From CAVVUF01 sp963751425 (lineage in GTDB: Bacteria > Chloroflexota > Anaerolineae > Anaerolineales > UBA4823): a DNA stretch of 64,000 nt. The DNA lies in contig CAVVUF010000002.1 of the NCBI GenBank assembly GCA_963751425.1, positions 124,001 to 188,000 on the forward strand. Reading direction: 5' to 3'. The notes under the pieces were generated by a model. That model was not told the origin of the DNA. It saw only the letters and a program-made list of their open reading frames with translations, and did not search any database. Shown piece after piece: positions 7,859-16,437 of the stretch (position 1 is the first letter of the stretch; each line of letters starts with the position of its first letter). The position numbers and the translations under genes are program-made.

Positions 7859-8743
7859 TTATAGATTAAATTTTGGTTGGTAGTACTCTCGCGAGCAAGT
7901 TACAACACTTTGCCAGACTGCACGCATATGGGCTACAGAATGGATCAGCTCTTCGACAGATTCTCCAGGATGAGCCAGTATCCCGGTGATCTGTCCGATG
8001 TAACCAGATGGAAGAATTGCAAAATTCGCTGTAACCTCCATGACGCGCTTGTCACTGATGAAGTACCGCTCGTTCAAAGCAAATAAGGCCTGGGTCAAAT
8101 TCGAGCTGATGCGCGCCAGGCAGCCTGCGGTATTGTAAACATCTCCGTAATTCGCGAATGTGCTGGCATGCGCCAGGGTGAACTCTGCGCTCCACAGCGC
8201 ATTCGCTACCACCTTTTCTTTGAGCTTCGGAGGATAGGTCTTCACCAGTTGTTTGAGCCGCACGATATGCTGCAGCGGGTCATAAAGCGGAATACAGATA
8301 TCGGTTTCAGCCAGGTAGATGATGCTGTAAAATCCATGCGTGGGCTGTTGAGCATAATCATGCTCGACGATCCCCTGAATGGCATGCTCAATGGCTTGTT
8401 CAACCTGGTGGATATTTCGATATAAGAAATCAACTTTTCCGGCTCTGGTCTGGATCCAGGCACCGCCATTCACCCATTGTCCCCACTCGTAAAAATCGGT
8501 GACGGTGGGCGGTTGGACAGCGATATTCTCTGCAACCTGCTTGATCCCGGCTATATTGAAAGGTTCCTCAGCCAGGTAATACAGCCCGACGTCCATATCG
8601 GATCCCTCACGCTGAGTACCCGAGGCATACGATCCGCCCAAAACGATGGCTGCCATGCCAGGAACACGCCCCAATGCGCTCACAAGTTCCTTAAGAAGTA
8701 CCTGCTTCTTTTCTGGAAGGCCAGCCAGGTAATCCATTTTCAT
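7859..8743 (-). CDS. Pol-beta-type nucleotidyltransferase domain protein
   Basis: The N-terminal nucleotidyltransferase signature is clear: VLGGSYASGTQREGSDMDVGLYY (GS followed by the D-x-D metal pair). A helical C-terminal half (about residues 150-290) resembles the substrate-binding part of MNT or kanamycin nucleotidyltransferase-like proteins. I start at the ATG at 8743 because it forms a 4-bp ATGA overlap with the upstream VOC gene; ATGs at 8749 and 8794 are alternatives. It could transfer nucleotides to small molecules such as antibiotics. The substrate is unknown. It lies third in the DUF4037-VOC-nucleotidyltransferase operon. Confidence 0.75.
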   Translation of the reverse strand: MKMDYLAGLPEKKQVLLKELVSALGRVPGMAAIVLGGSYASGTQREGSDMDVGLYYLAEEPFNIAGIKQVAENIAVQPPTVTDFYEWGQWVNGGAWIQTRAGKVDFLYRNIHQVEQAIEHAIQGIVEHDYAQQPTHGFYSIIYLAETDICIPLYDPLQHIVRLKQLVKTYPPKLKEKVVANALWSAEFTLAHASTFANYGDVYNTAGCLARISSNLTQALFALNERYFISDKRVMEVTANFAILPSGYIGQITGILAHPGESVEELIHSVAHMRAVWQSVVTCSREYYQPKFNL

Positions 8744-9207
8744 TCCCATGCCTGGAGCTCGATCACATTCCCTTCCGGGTCGGTCATATAGCACCAGGTA
8801 ACCCGCCGGCCATCGGCAGTTTGGGTCATGACCACCTCTCCCACCACCTTTCCCCCGGCTGCCAATACCTCCTGCCGGGCAGCCGGCACATCCTCGACTT
8901 GAAAGGCGATATGTGCAAACCCGGGACGGTTGACCGCTTTTTCCCCACTGTCAGCCAGGGCAGCATAACTGAAAATCTCGAGCGTGGGGCCTTCCGTCCC
9001 ATGCCCGGGCAGCCGCAGGTGCACCCCGCTCAGGTGAGCTCCCGGCAAACCTGTCCCGGCCTCCAATCTTTCCCCATACAGATCACGCTCTGGCGGCACT
9101 GGCACGCAGTCAAACACACGTTGGTAAAAATCTGCCAGCAGACGCCAGTCTTTGGCGATTAAGTTAGTGTGTGCATAACGGGCTTGGATTGTCATCGCTA
9201 CCTTCAT
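8740..9207 (-). CDS. VOC (glyoxalase/bleomycin-resistance) family protein
   Basis: 155 residues, two beta-alpha-beta-beta-beta modules. The first has RYAHTNLIAKDWRLLADFYQRVF; the second starts FAHIAFQVEDVPAARQEVLAAGG and ends CYMTDPEGNVIELQ. Metal ligands of the glyoxalase type are visible (H near the start of each module, E in NVIELQ). It could be a lyase, a dioxygenase or a drug-binding protein. Both junctions are 4-bp ATGA overlaps, tying it to DUF4037 upstream and the nucleotidyltransferase downstream. Confidence 0.8.
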   Translation of the reverse strand: MKVAMTIQARYAHTNLIAKDWRLLADFYQRVFDCVPVPPERDLYGERLEAGTGLPGAHLSGVHLRLPGHGTEGPTLEIFSYAALADSGEKAVNRPGFAHIAFQVEDVPAARQEVLAAGGKVVGEVVMTQTADGRRVTWCYMTDPEGNVIELQAWE

Positions 9208-10298
9208 TCGTATAATTTACGTAAGTTTTGTCTCCAGGCGACGTTTGAACGCAAGTCGGTGCTATCACTGAACTGGTCAATACTCCCGATGTACCCCTTC
9301 TGCGCAATTCGCTGCAGGTCGGGGTCGGCAATGACATTCCCAATTTCCTCTGCAAACCCTGAGCCCCAGATCACCTGAAATGGACGTCCAAAGAAGCTGG
9401 ACAGCGATTCGGGCAGGGTCTTTGTGATGCCCAGGCGGTTATGCCAGCGAGCCAGGTATTGGAGAGCAGCGCCTAGGGCTGCTTCCCGTTCTTGCCAGGT
9501 GCTGGCCTGTTGCGTTTGCCAGAGAAATGGCGTTAATTCGGGAGCGCATTTCAATTGCTGGAAAGCCGTGCCAAACCACTTTGGATAAGGAGCGTACTGC
9601 CTCTCCATTAGAAAACACAAGTTCATCACATCTCGTACCAGGCGAGAGCCCATGATCGCTGAGCCGAGCTCATCGCCAACATACCCGGCGCGCGGCATCA
9701 AGTGCTCTTCTTCGCCAATCCGCCTCCAGCCAGACGCCAACAGATACAGCCAAACGTCGTGGGGATACCAGGCCAGAGTCTGCCGGAAGGCGGTTAACTC
9801 ACCCACTCCATCGAAATGTACCGCGCCGGCTGTCATCATCCTTAAACTCTGTGAAGGAATCGTCAGCCAGTCCAGGGCATCCAGAGGTTGATGGATATCC
9901 CAGGCTAGCCAGCGCATGGCAAAACTGCGCAATGTTACCGGGAAAACATTGTGCTCCACCGGTCCCTCAGCACCTTCTACCATCTCACGCGTACTCGACT
10001 CCTCTTCAACAGGTGCCGAATCGACCCCGAAACCCAAGAAGCTGTGCGGCAGGTTTTGCCGGAGCATCTCTCGGATTGGCTCTTTCAGGTCCGCCTCCTG
10101 TTCGCGCAGAAAGATCAACACATTTGGATACCAGTCATGGTCCATGGACATGTGGGTATCAAAGCCCAGCACTTCACTTCCAGAACCAAGCATGGCTGCG
10201 GCGTGTGGAAGAGCGTTGTAAAAACGATCCAGCAAGGGTCGAACCGCTTCCCAATAAAACTGGCGGCTGAGCTCTTGGCCGGGGATAAATTCGGGCAT
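9204..10298 (-). CDS. DUF4037 domain protein
   Basis: 364 residues. The N-terminal stretch MLGSGSEVLGFDTHMSMDHD has the GS...D.D arrangement of nucleotidyltransferase folds and is characteristic of DUF4037. A conserved helical region follows (WLAWDIHQPLDALDWLTIPSQ and GYVGDELGSAIMGSRLVRD). Activity unknown; a nucleotidyl- or related transferase is inferred. It starts 5 bp after the bactofilin-like gene and overlaps the VOC gene by 4 bp, so two nucleotidyltransferase-like proteins flank one VOC protein in the same transcript. Confidence 0.8.
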   Translation of the reverse strand: MPEFIPGQELSRQFYWEAVRPLLDRFYNALPHAAAMLGSGSEVLGFDTHMSMDHDWYPNVLIFLREQEADLKEPIREMLRQNLPHSFLGFGVDSAPVEEESSTREMVEGAEGPVEHNVFPVTLRSFAMRWLAWDIHQPLDALDWLTIPSQSLRMMTAGAVHFDGVGELTAFRQTLAWYPHDVWLYLLASGWRRIGEEEHLMPRAGYVGDELGSAIMGSRLVRDVMNLCFLMERQYAPYPKWFGTAFQQLKCAPELTPFLWQTQQASTWQEREAALGAALQYLARWHNRLGITKTLPESLSSFFGRPFQVIWGSGFAEEIGNVIADPDLQRIAQKGYIGSIDQFSDSTDLRSNVAWRQNLRKLYE

Positions 10299-10303
10299 TT
10301 TAC

Positions 10304-11803
10304 CTAAATCTTCTTCTTTCGATTGCTGCCCGGGCTCTCTACTTCGAATGATTCCATAACAGGTGGCTCATCCATTGGAACTGCTTCGCCGAGCTGTTCT
10401 TCGACTGGAACCACATTCTCAATCTTTTCCAGCTCAGGCTCCGTTGCATTGACCACGATCGCCTCGCTCAATGGGGCTGGAGCCTCCGGGGTTGTTTCAA
10501 CCAGGGCCTCGGCTTCAGGACCTGATTCGATCCAAGCGTCCGCAGCAGGTACTTTCCTGATTTTACGCAGCGTCATCCATAAAGCTCCCAGGCCGAAGAA
10601 GGTGGCAAGGGCTGAAATGACAAATCCCAGGTATGGAATGGAGGCTAGCAGCGCGTATAGTACGACTCCGAAAAACAAGGGTGCCAGTCTTCCCGAAGCA
10701 GCCTTCTTGCTGACCAGGCCTACGAGCAGCCGGCCAAAGAGGAAAGCAACCACGATTCTGCTGACATAGAAAACACTCAACCAGAAGATCATGAATGCCA
10801 GGCCCAGGCTCGCCAGGCCCACCCCGCCAACCACAAAGCCAAGGTTGACAAATGAAACCGTAAAGAAGAAGATCGTTAGGGCGATGACGAGTGTAAAGAG
10901 CAAACCAAAGAGGAACCACCCTACCAGGTACACCATCAAGCCCCATCCCAAGGATGGCCAGGGCTTTGTGCGCAGCCGATTGCTGGATTGATTCAGGAGG
11001 CTTGGCATCAGCCAGGCCAATAATAACCCAATCAGCAAGAAGGCTACCAGGTTTCTCAATAATCCCATGCCCCAATCTGCCACCTGCGGATCGACCTCGG
11101 CTGCCGGCGCAAGGGAATATCCTTCCAAAGAAGCAGGGGTGTTCGTTAGTTTACCTAGTCCGGCCCCTTGGAAAGTCACCGGGCTGGCAGAGGCGAAGTT
11201 GAACGGCGCTTTCACAAAACGCTGGGCTGTCCAGGCGGGGGGCAAAGAGCCGGAGCCCAACCAGTTCGGCAGCGGCCAGCCTGCCAGGTCGAAGATCATC
11301 TGCACAACGGCAGATGGTCCAATTTCAGCGTAGGTGTTGCGGTTGACCTTACCAGCAAATGAGGCGCTCAACAGGGAAATGGTGTACAAATCTCGGTTGA
11401 TTACGGAACCTTGATTCATGTTCAACTGGATACCCAGGAAATACAGGTCGCGGTCGATCATCGAAGAAGGTCCCATGGTCAGCGCCAAGGCTGCTGAATA
11501 CACACTCCCCGTCACTTTCCCGTTGATATTGATGTATTCACCTGCTGTGATTAACGAGCCATTGACGACACCGTTAATGGTGACCCGGCTGCCCACTGCG
11601 ATCACATCTCCGTTGACCGTCCCGTCAACCGTCACGTTGTAGCCCGTCAGGATTAGGTTCTGATCGACTTGCGTATCCGTGGGTACATTATTCCCATAAA
11701 TAATTCCCTGGGCCGCGGCAGGCTGCACCAATCCAAAGACCAGGATTATTACCAACAATAGGGTAATATAAAGCGACGACTTATTGAAAAACCTTTGAGC
11801 CAT
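10304..11803 (-). CDS. Secreted/membrane protein with bactofilin-like polymer-forming repeats
   Basis: 499 residues. A signal peptide (residues 1-32, ending QPAAAQG) is followed by a right-handed beta-helix-like region of short repeats (VTVDGTVNGDVIAVGSRVT, then INGVVNGSLITAGEYININ), as in polymer-forming cytoskeletal proteins. Residues about 250-420 contain five or six hydrophobic segments. The last 70 residues are an acidic, Pro/Ala/Glu-rich tail. The order repeat-membrane-tail suggests the repeat is extracytoplasmic. It leads the operon containing DUF4037. A role in envelope organisation is inferred. Confidence 0.7.
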   Translation of the reverse strand: MAQRFFNKSSLYITLLLVIILVFGLVQPAAAQGIIYGNNVPTDTQVDQNLILTGYNVTVDGTVNGDVIAVGSRVTINGVVNGSLITAGEYININGKVTGSVYSAALALTMGPSSMIDRDLYFLGIQLNMNQGSVINRDLYTISLLSASFAGKVNRNTYAEIGPSAVVQMIFDLAGWPLPNWLGSGSLPPAWTAQRFVKAPFNFASASPVTFQGAGLGKLTNTPASLEGYSLAPAAEVDPQVADWGMGLLRNLVAFLLIGLLLAWLMPSLLNQSSNRLRTKPWPSLGWGLMVYLVGWFLFGLLFTLVIALTIFFFTVSFVNLGFVVGGVGLASLGLAFMIFWLSVFYVSRIVVAFLFGRLLVGLVSKKAASGRLAPLFFGVVLYALLASIPYLGFVISALATFFGLGALWMTLRKIRKVPAADAWIESGPEAEALVETTPEAPAPLSEAIVVNATEPELEKIENVVPVEEQLGEAVPMDEPPVMESFEVESPGSNRKKKI

Positions 11804-11871
11804 AGTAAATCCTCCTCGTAAAAATTCAGAACCTTGTTTCTGTAACCCCTATGCACACCTACACACTCAAA

Positions 11872-12828
11872 TTATACAGGTTTTTTAGGTTCTTTGACAG
11901 CACCTGATGCCTGGGATGTTTTCTTGGAGATATACACCCAGGTAAATTTCGCCCCGAACAGCAAGATGATGGCTGCATAGTAGGCCCACAGCATCACAAT
12001 GACGATGGACCCAGCGGTTCCATAGATATGAGACACCGCCCTTGAAGAAAAGTACAGGTCAAAGATGGACTGCCCCACCCAGAACAATGCCGCTGCAAGG
12101 GCTGCCCCCGGCCAGACATGCCTCCACCGAGCACGTTTGCCCAGTAAGATCTTAAACAGCAGTAGAAAAACCAACATCAACAAAATGGGCGGGGCAAGCA
12201 GCGAAAAGAGCCAGCGATATTGCTCCAAGCCTGGGATGTATTTATAAATATACTGCTTGGGAAAAAATTCTAAGATGGTTTGGAGCAGAAGCGAAATCAT
12301 CAACAAAGCTCCAATGGACAACGCAAACAGTGCCGCCAATGAGCGGGTTTTTAATACCGAAATCAAGCTCTGCTTTAAGTTTTGCCCGGGAATGGGAAAT
12401 CCCCAGATGATATTTAGAGATACCTGAAGCTGGTAAAATAGCGTAGAAGCTCCATACAGCAAAACCAGCAGGCTTAAAATTGTGGTGAATTCCCCACTAA
12501 ATTCTTGCCGGTTGCTGCGGATCACGCCCAGGACATAGTTTGCCGCCTCCGGACCGATGCGATCTTCGATCTCGACGAAAATACGCGCCTCAACGCTGGG
12601 GTAACTGAAGAAGTGAGAAGCGACCGCCACAGTCAGGACGACCAGAGGTGCTAAAGAGAGCAAAGTATAAAAGGCCAGGGCAGCCGCATGTAAGTTGGTA
12701 CCGCTCTGGCTCCAATCGTGGAGCGAATCCTTAACAACTTCCTGAAAAAACCTTATTCCGCCCCTTATTTTCTTCCATTGGGCGGTAAGCCAATCCTTCC
12801 AGTTCTCTTGAGGCAGCAAAGCATTCAT
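11872..12828 (-). CDS. YihY/BrkB family inner-membrane protein
   Basis: 318 residues with six predicted membrane helices. Family landmarks are DWSQSGTNLHAAALAFYTLLSLAPLVVL near the N-terminus, YGASTLFYQLQVSLNIIWG in the middle and AGSIVIVMLWAYYAAIILLFGAKFTWVY near the end. The family was once misnamed RNase BN; its transport or regulatory role is unsettled. The gene stands between the bactofilin-like operon and the kinase gene, all leftward, with 68 bp and 59 bp gaps. Confidence 0.88.
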   Translation of the reverse strand: MNALLPQENWKDWLTAQWKKIRGGIRFFQEVVKDSLHDWSQSGTNLHAAALAFYTLLSLAPLVVLTVAVASHFFSYPSVEARIFVEIEDRIGPEAANYVLGVIRSNRQEFSGEFTTILSLLVLLYGASTLFYQLQVSLNIIWGFPIPGQNLKQSLISVLKTRSLAALFALSIGALLMISLLLQTILEFFPKQYIYKYIPGLEQYRWLFSLLAPPILLMLVFLLLFKILLGKRARWRHVWPGAALAAALFWVGQSIFDLYFSSRAVSHIYGTAGSIVIVMLWAYYAAIILLFGAKFTWVYISKKTSQASGAVKEPKKPV

Positions 12829-12887
12829 CTGGCTCGATTATATACGATTATCGGCTTGAATCCCCGCGCCTGGTTCATGATCTCGTT

Positions 12888-13691
12888 TCATGCCAGGGGT
12901 TGGTCTTCTAACCAATCTATGGATTGGATAACCTTGGAATCTAGCTTGTGAACCACGATGGCGGCAGGGATCGATCCTTTCAGCACTCGCTCGGCATTGG
13001 GAAGATCCACCTCTTGAATATGTCTCTGCGCCAATTCCGGGGCCTTGCCACCGCGCAGGTGGCGTTCCAGTAAACCAGCCTGGATGGCCTGGAGGCTGGC
13101 TTTGACGAAAATCCGGACATCGAAGGCTGTCCGAAAAGCATCCCAGGGTGGTTCATTCAGAAACAAATAATTCCCCTCTACGACCACAAACCGGTGGTTG
13201 AGCCGGATTTGCCCTCCATTTGAAATTGGATCATGCAACTGGCGGCTGTATACCGGATAATCCACAGTTCCGCCCTGCCGGATTCTTTCCAGGCAGGTCA
13301 GCATGGCCTGGGCGTCGAAGGTCTCTGGTGCCCCCTTAATCGAACGGAGGAGAACCATCTTGCCTGACCGGAGCATGGTGTGCTGGTCCAGGTAAGAATT
13401 TGGAAAATGCCACCCATCCATGCCCACCACACAGGCAGGGTCTTGGCAAGAAATATCTTGGGCGGTTCGAGCCTTAATGACCGCGGCCAGTAAAGCAGAA
13501 AAAGCCGATTTACCGCATCCTGGCGGTCCGGCTACCCCGATAACCAGGCGTGCATGGTTTACCAGGTGCGTAATGAGGTATTCGGCCAGAGGCAGGTAAA
13601 ATTGCTCCACCTGCAAGCGATCTACTTCCAGGCGTTTTTCGGTTTGGTCAAGATGAAGGCTGTCTTTTGAAAGAAGTTCCCAAAAATCCAA
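12888..13691 (-). CDS. P-loop nucleoside/sugar kinase (YggC/uridine-kinase-like)
   Basis: 267 residues. Walker A is VIGVAGPPGCGKSAFSALLA (about residues 50-67). The substrate segment MDGWHFPN and the motifs DYPVYSRQLHDP and VVVEGNYLFLN are typical of the phosphoribulokinase/uridine kinase/pantothenate kinase-like family that includes YggC and fructose-kinase-like proteins. It probably phosphorylates a sugar or nucleoside in the cytoplasm. Exact substrate not deducible. It starts 1 bp after the stop of the C-S lyase gene, so the two are co-translated. Confidence 0.82.
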   Translation of the reverse strand: MDFWELLSKDSLHLDQTEKRLEVDRLQVEQFYLPLAEYLITHLVNHARLVIGVAGPPGCGKSAFSALLAAVIKARTAQDISCQDPACVVGMDGWHFPNSYLDQHTMLRSGKMVLLRSIKGAPETFDAQAMLTCLERIRQGGTVDYPVYSRQLHDPISNGGQIRLNHRFVVVEGNYLFLNEPPWDAFRTAFDVRIFVKASLQAIQAGLLERHLRGGKAPELAQRHIQEVDLPNAERVLKGSIPAAIVVHKLDSKVIQSIDWLEDQPLA

Positions 13692-13692
13692 T

Positions 13693-14853
13693 TTACATTC
13701 CTGTAAGCGATTTTTTTATGCGCTCCAGGCCCTCCTCCAGCAGGCTCCTTGGGCACCCGAAATTGAGGCGCACAAAACCCTCTCCGCCTTTCCCAAAGGT
13801 TTTCCCGTCATTAAGCGCCACACGCGCCTTTTGGAGGAAGAACTCATTGGGGTTGCCCTGGATACCTGCCTCTCGGCAGTCCAGCCAGGCCAGGTAAGTA
13901 CCTTCAGGCTTAGACATCTTGATCGCAGGCAGCTCTCTCGCAAGCGCCTCGTAGAGAAAATCGCGGTTGGCTTGCAGGTAAACCAGAAGCTGATCAAGCC
14001 AATCCTGGCCTTCTTGATAAGCAGCCAAGGCTGCTGTCCAGCCCATGAGATTGATTCCGCCAACCAGGCCTTGATGTGCATGTTGAAAATCCTTGCGCAG
14101 CTCAGGATTCTGGATCACTGCGAAGGAGAACTCCAGCCCGGCAATGTTAAAGGTTTTGGAAGGAGCCATCAGGGTAATCGTTTGTTGGGCGACCAGTGGA
14201 TCAACAGCAGCGATGGGTATATGGGTATAACCGGAAAAGATCAAATCGCAGTGGATTTCATCGGAAACGATCACGACATTTCTTTTCAGGCAGCTCTCTG
14301 CCATGCGCTCCAGCTCTTCTCGCTGCCAGACGCGGCCGACCGGGTTGTGCGGGCTGCACAGGATAAACAGCCGGGTCTGGTCATTGAAAGCAGCTTCGAA
14401 GGATTCCCAATCGATGCGATAAGCACCTGTCTCTGGGTCACGGGCTAACTCGGCTTCCTGCAGAGATGCCCCGCTGTAACCTGGGGCTTTTAGAAATGGG
14501 GCGTAGACTGGGGTCTGCACAAGGACAGCCTCACCGGCAGGGGCGAAAGCATGGCAGGCCATATTCAGCCCCTTGACCACGCCCGGCAAAAAGACCAGGT
14601 CTTCGGGTTGAATTTGCCAACTATAGCGTTCCAGCAAGCGGTCGACCAGGATGTGGCGCAGCTCTTTCAACTCACAGGGGTAACCGAAGATGCCGTGGTC
14701 AACGCGTTCGCGCAGCTTGCGAATGACGGGCTCTGGAGAGACGAAATCCATATCCGCCACCCACAGTGGGAGAACATCGGGATCGTAATGGTGCCATTTA
14801 TCACTTTCAGTGGAACGGCGGTCTGGGACTTTGTCAAAATTGTAGCGCATCAA
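13693..14853 (-). CDS. PatB/MalY-type PLP-dependent C-S lyase (aminotransferase class I fold)
   Basis: 386 residues. Signature features of the PatB/MalY group: KWHHYDPDVLPLWVADMDF at the N-terminus, CSPHNPVGRVW (substrate/PLP loop), SDEIHCDLIFSGYTHIPIA and the PLP lysine in MAPSKTFNIAGLEF. The C-terminus has VALNDGKTFGKGGEGFVRLNFGCP. Expected to cleave cystathionine or cysteine conjugates to a thiol, pyruvate and ammonia; MalY relatives can also be regulatory. First gene of a pair with the P-loop kinase downstream. Confidence 0.9.
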   Translation of the reverse strand: MMRYNFDKVPDRRSTESDKWHHYDPDVLPLWVADMDFVSPEPVIRKLRERVDHGIFGYPCELKELRHILVDRLLERYSWQIQPEDLVFLPGVVKGLNMACHAFAPAGEAVLVQTPVYAPFLKAPGYSGASLQEAELARDPETGAYRIDWESFEAAFNDQTRLFILCSPHNPVGRVWQREELERMAESCLKRNVVIVSDEIHCDLIFSGYTHIPIAAVDPLVAQQTITLMAPSKTFNIAGLEFSFAVIQNPELRKDFQHAHQGLVGGINLMGWTAALAAYQEGQDWLDQLLVYLQANRDFLYEALARELPAIKMSKPEGTYLAWLDCREAGIQGNPNEFFLQKARVALNDGKTFGKGGEGFVRLNFGCPRSLLEEGLERIKKSLTGM

Positions 14854-14892
14854 TCGTGATCCTTTTCTGCTGTATAAAATTAACGGGTCATC

Positions 14893-15300
14893 TTATTTGG
14901 GATGTTCTTCACCATCTTCCAAATCCTGCAGGCGCAAGTTAAGCGCATCTACAGAAATCCAGATTTCGCGCAGGGAAATACCCAACGAGATGATCATGAA
15001 AACCAGGCTGATTCCGAAGATAATCTGTCCAGCCAAAACCCAACCTGCAAACAGCACAAACATGCATACGACACACAGCAGCAAGCTGAACACGCCGAAG
15101 AACTGCATGTATTTGATCAGGTAAACACGGTAGCGCAAGTTGGCGATTTGCCCAGGAATGAGCTGGTCGTGCTCTTTTTTGTAACGCGCGTGCAGTTCTC
15201 GGATCAGGTTTGCCAGGGTCAGAAAGCGATTGGTGTAAGCCAACAGGAGCAAGGAGATGGCTGGGAACAGAAGGGCGGGTGTCGTCAGGTTAAGATCCAT
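14893..15300 (-). CDS. DUF2721 membrane protein
   Basis: 135 residues from the ATG at 15300, chosen because GAGGTAA lies about 8 nt upstream; an in-frame start at 15333 is possible. Three hydrophobic segments: LLFPAISLLLLAYTNRFL, then MQFFGVFSLLLCVVCMFVLF and LAGQIIFGISLVFMIISLGIS. It ends in an acidic tail, LRLQDLEDGEEH. The pattern TNRFL...LIRELH and the final EIWIS fit DUF2721. Function unknown. It is divergent from the serA-like gene. Confidence 0.75.
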   Translation of the reverse strand: MDLNLTTPALLFPAISLLLLAYTNRFLTLANLIRELHARYKKEHDQLIPGQIANLRYRVYLIKYMQFFGVFSLLLCVVCMFVLFAGWVLAGQIIFGISLVFMIISLGISLREIWISVDALNLRLQDLEDGEEHPK

Positions 15301-15464
15301 TGTGCAGTTTACCTCAGCCCAGGAGTTTACCATAGGTGGCTAGAAATTTGTATCCATCCAAAAACCGGAACTCCACAAGAATTTTCGGATCGGTTCTCAG
15401 TCCACTTTCGAGTAAAATTAGCTTGTTGTCTCTACAGCTGGACTTTCGTATATGGAGAAATCGA

Positions 15465-16406
15465 ATGACTGAATGGAAAATTCTTATCACCGACGGCTTG
15501 AATGAAAGCGGGCAGGCTATCTTGCGCTCTGCGGCAGTGGTGGATGACCGGCCAGATATTTCAGCGGATGAGCTGCTAAGTGTAGTTGGAGATTATGATG
15601 CGCTGGTGGTGCGCGGTCGCACCAAGGTGACGCCTGAGGTGTTTGCGGCTGCCAAAAAACTCAAGGTGGTTGGTCGGGCCGGTGTGGGCGTCGATAACAT
15701 TAACCTGGAGGTTTCCAAGGCTTACGGCGTGGCAGTAGTCAACGCGCCTAAATCGACAACTCTGGCTGTGGCCGAGCTGACCTTAGGACTGCTGCTGGCT
15801 GTAGCGCGTTCGATCCCGCGCGCCGATGGCACAATGAAGCAGGGGGAATGGATCAAGAAGCAGCTCGAAGGCGTGGAGCTGCGCGGCAAAATCCTCGGCA
15901 TTATCGGGATGGGTAATATCGGCAGCGCCTTGGGCCGCATGGCGACCGCGCTGGGGATGAGAGTAATCGGTTATGATCCCCGCCGGTCGGAAGATGAGAT
16001 CGAGGCTTGTGGGGCAGAACAGACCACCCTCAAGGATTTGTTTTCGTCAGCAGATTTTATCTCCCTGCATATACCCCTAAACGATACAACCCGTGACATG
16101 ATCAACGCGCAAACGTTGAGTTTAATGAAGAAAGGTGTGCGGATAGTATGCGCAGCACGCGGCGGTGTGGTGGATGAAGCAGCGCTGTTGGAAGCTTTGA
16201 ATTCAGGGCAGGTAGCGGCTGCTGGCCTGGATGTGTTCGCTAAAGAACCGCCCGGTTTGACCGCCCTGGTTGCGCACCCGAACGTGGTGGCTACCCCGCA
16301 TATCGGTGCACAGACGGAGGAGGCGCAGATACGTGCCTCTGAGGATATCGCTACTGAAGTGCTGAAGGCATTAAAGGGTGAAACGCTTCGGTGGAAGGTT
16401 GTTTAA
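15465..16406 (+). CDS. D-3-phosphoglycerate dehydrogenase-like NAD-dependent 2-hydroxyacid dehydrogenase
   Basis: 313 residues. The ATG at 15465 follows GGAG at 7 nt; the upstream in-frame extension from 15336 is not conserved. The NAD site is LGIIGMGNIGSALGRMATALGM, preceded by VVGRAGVGVDNINLE. The catalytic Arg lies in CAARGGVVDEAAL and the catalytic His in TPHIGAQTEEAQ. It would oxidise 3-phosphoglycerate to start serine synthesis. It lacks the C-terminal ACT regulatory domain of long SerA proteins, so another D-2-hydroxyacid is possible. The M32 carboxypeptidase gene follows after 31 bp. Confidence 0.85.
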   Translation: MTEWKILITDGLNESGQAILRSAAVVDDRPDISADELLSVVGDYDALVVRGRTKVTPEVFAAAKKLKVVGRAGVGVDNINLEVSKAYGVAVVNAPKSTTLAVAELTLGLLLAVARSIPRADGTMKQGEWIKKQLEGVELRGKILGIIGMGNIGSALGRMATALGMRVIGYDPRRSEDEIEACGAEQTTLKDLFSSADFISLHIPLNDTTRDMINAQTLSLMKKGVRIVCAARGGVVDEAALLEALNSGQVAAAGLDVFAKEPPGLTALVAHPNVVATPHIGAQTEEAQIRASEDIATEVLKALKGETLRWKVV

Positions 16407-16437
16407 TTTATATTCATGTGTCGCTGAGAGGAGAGAT

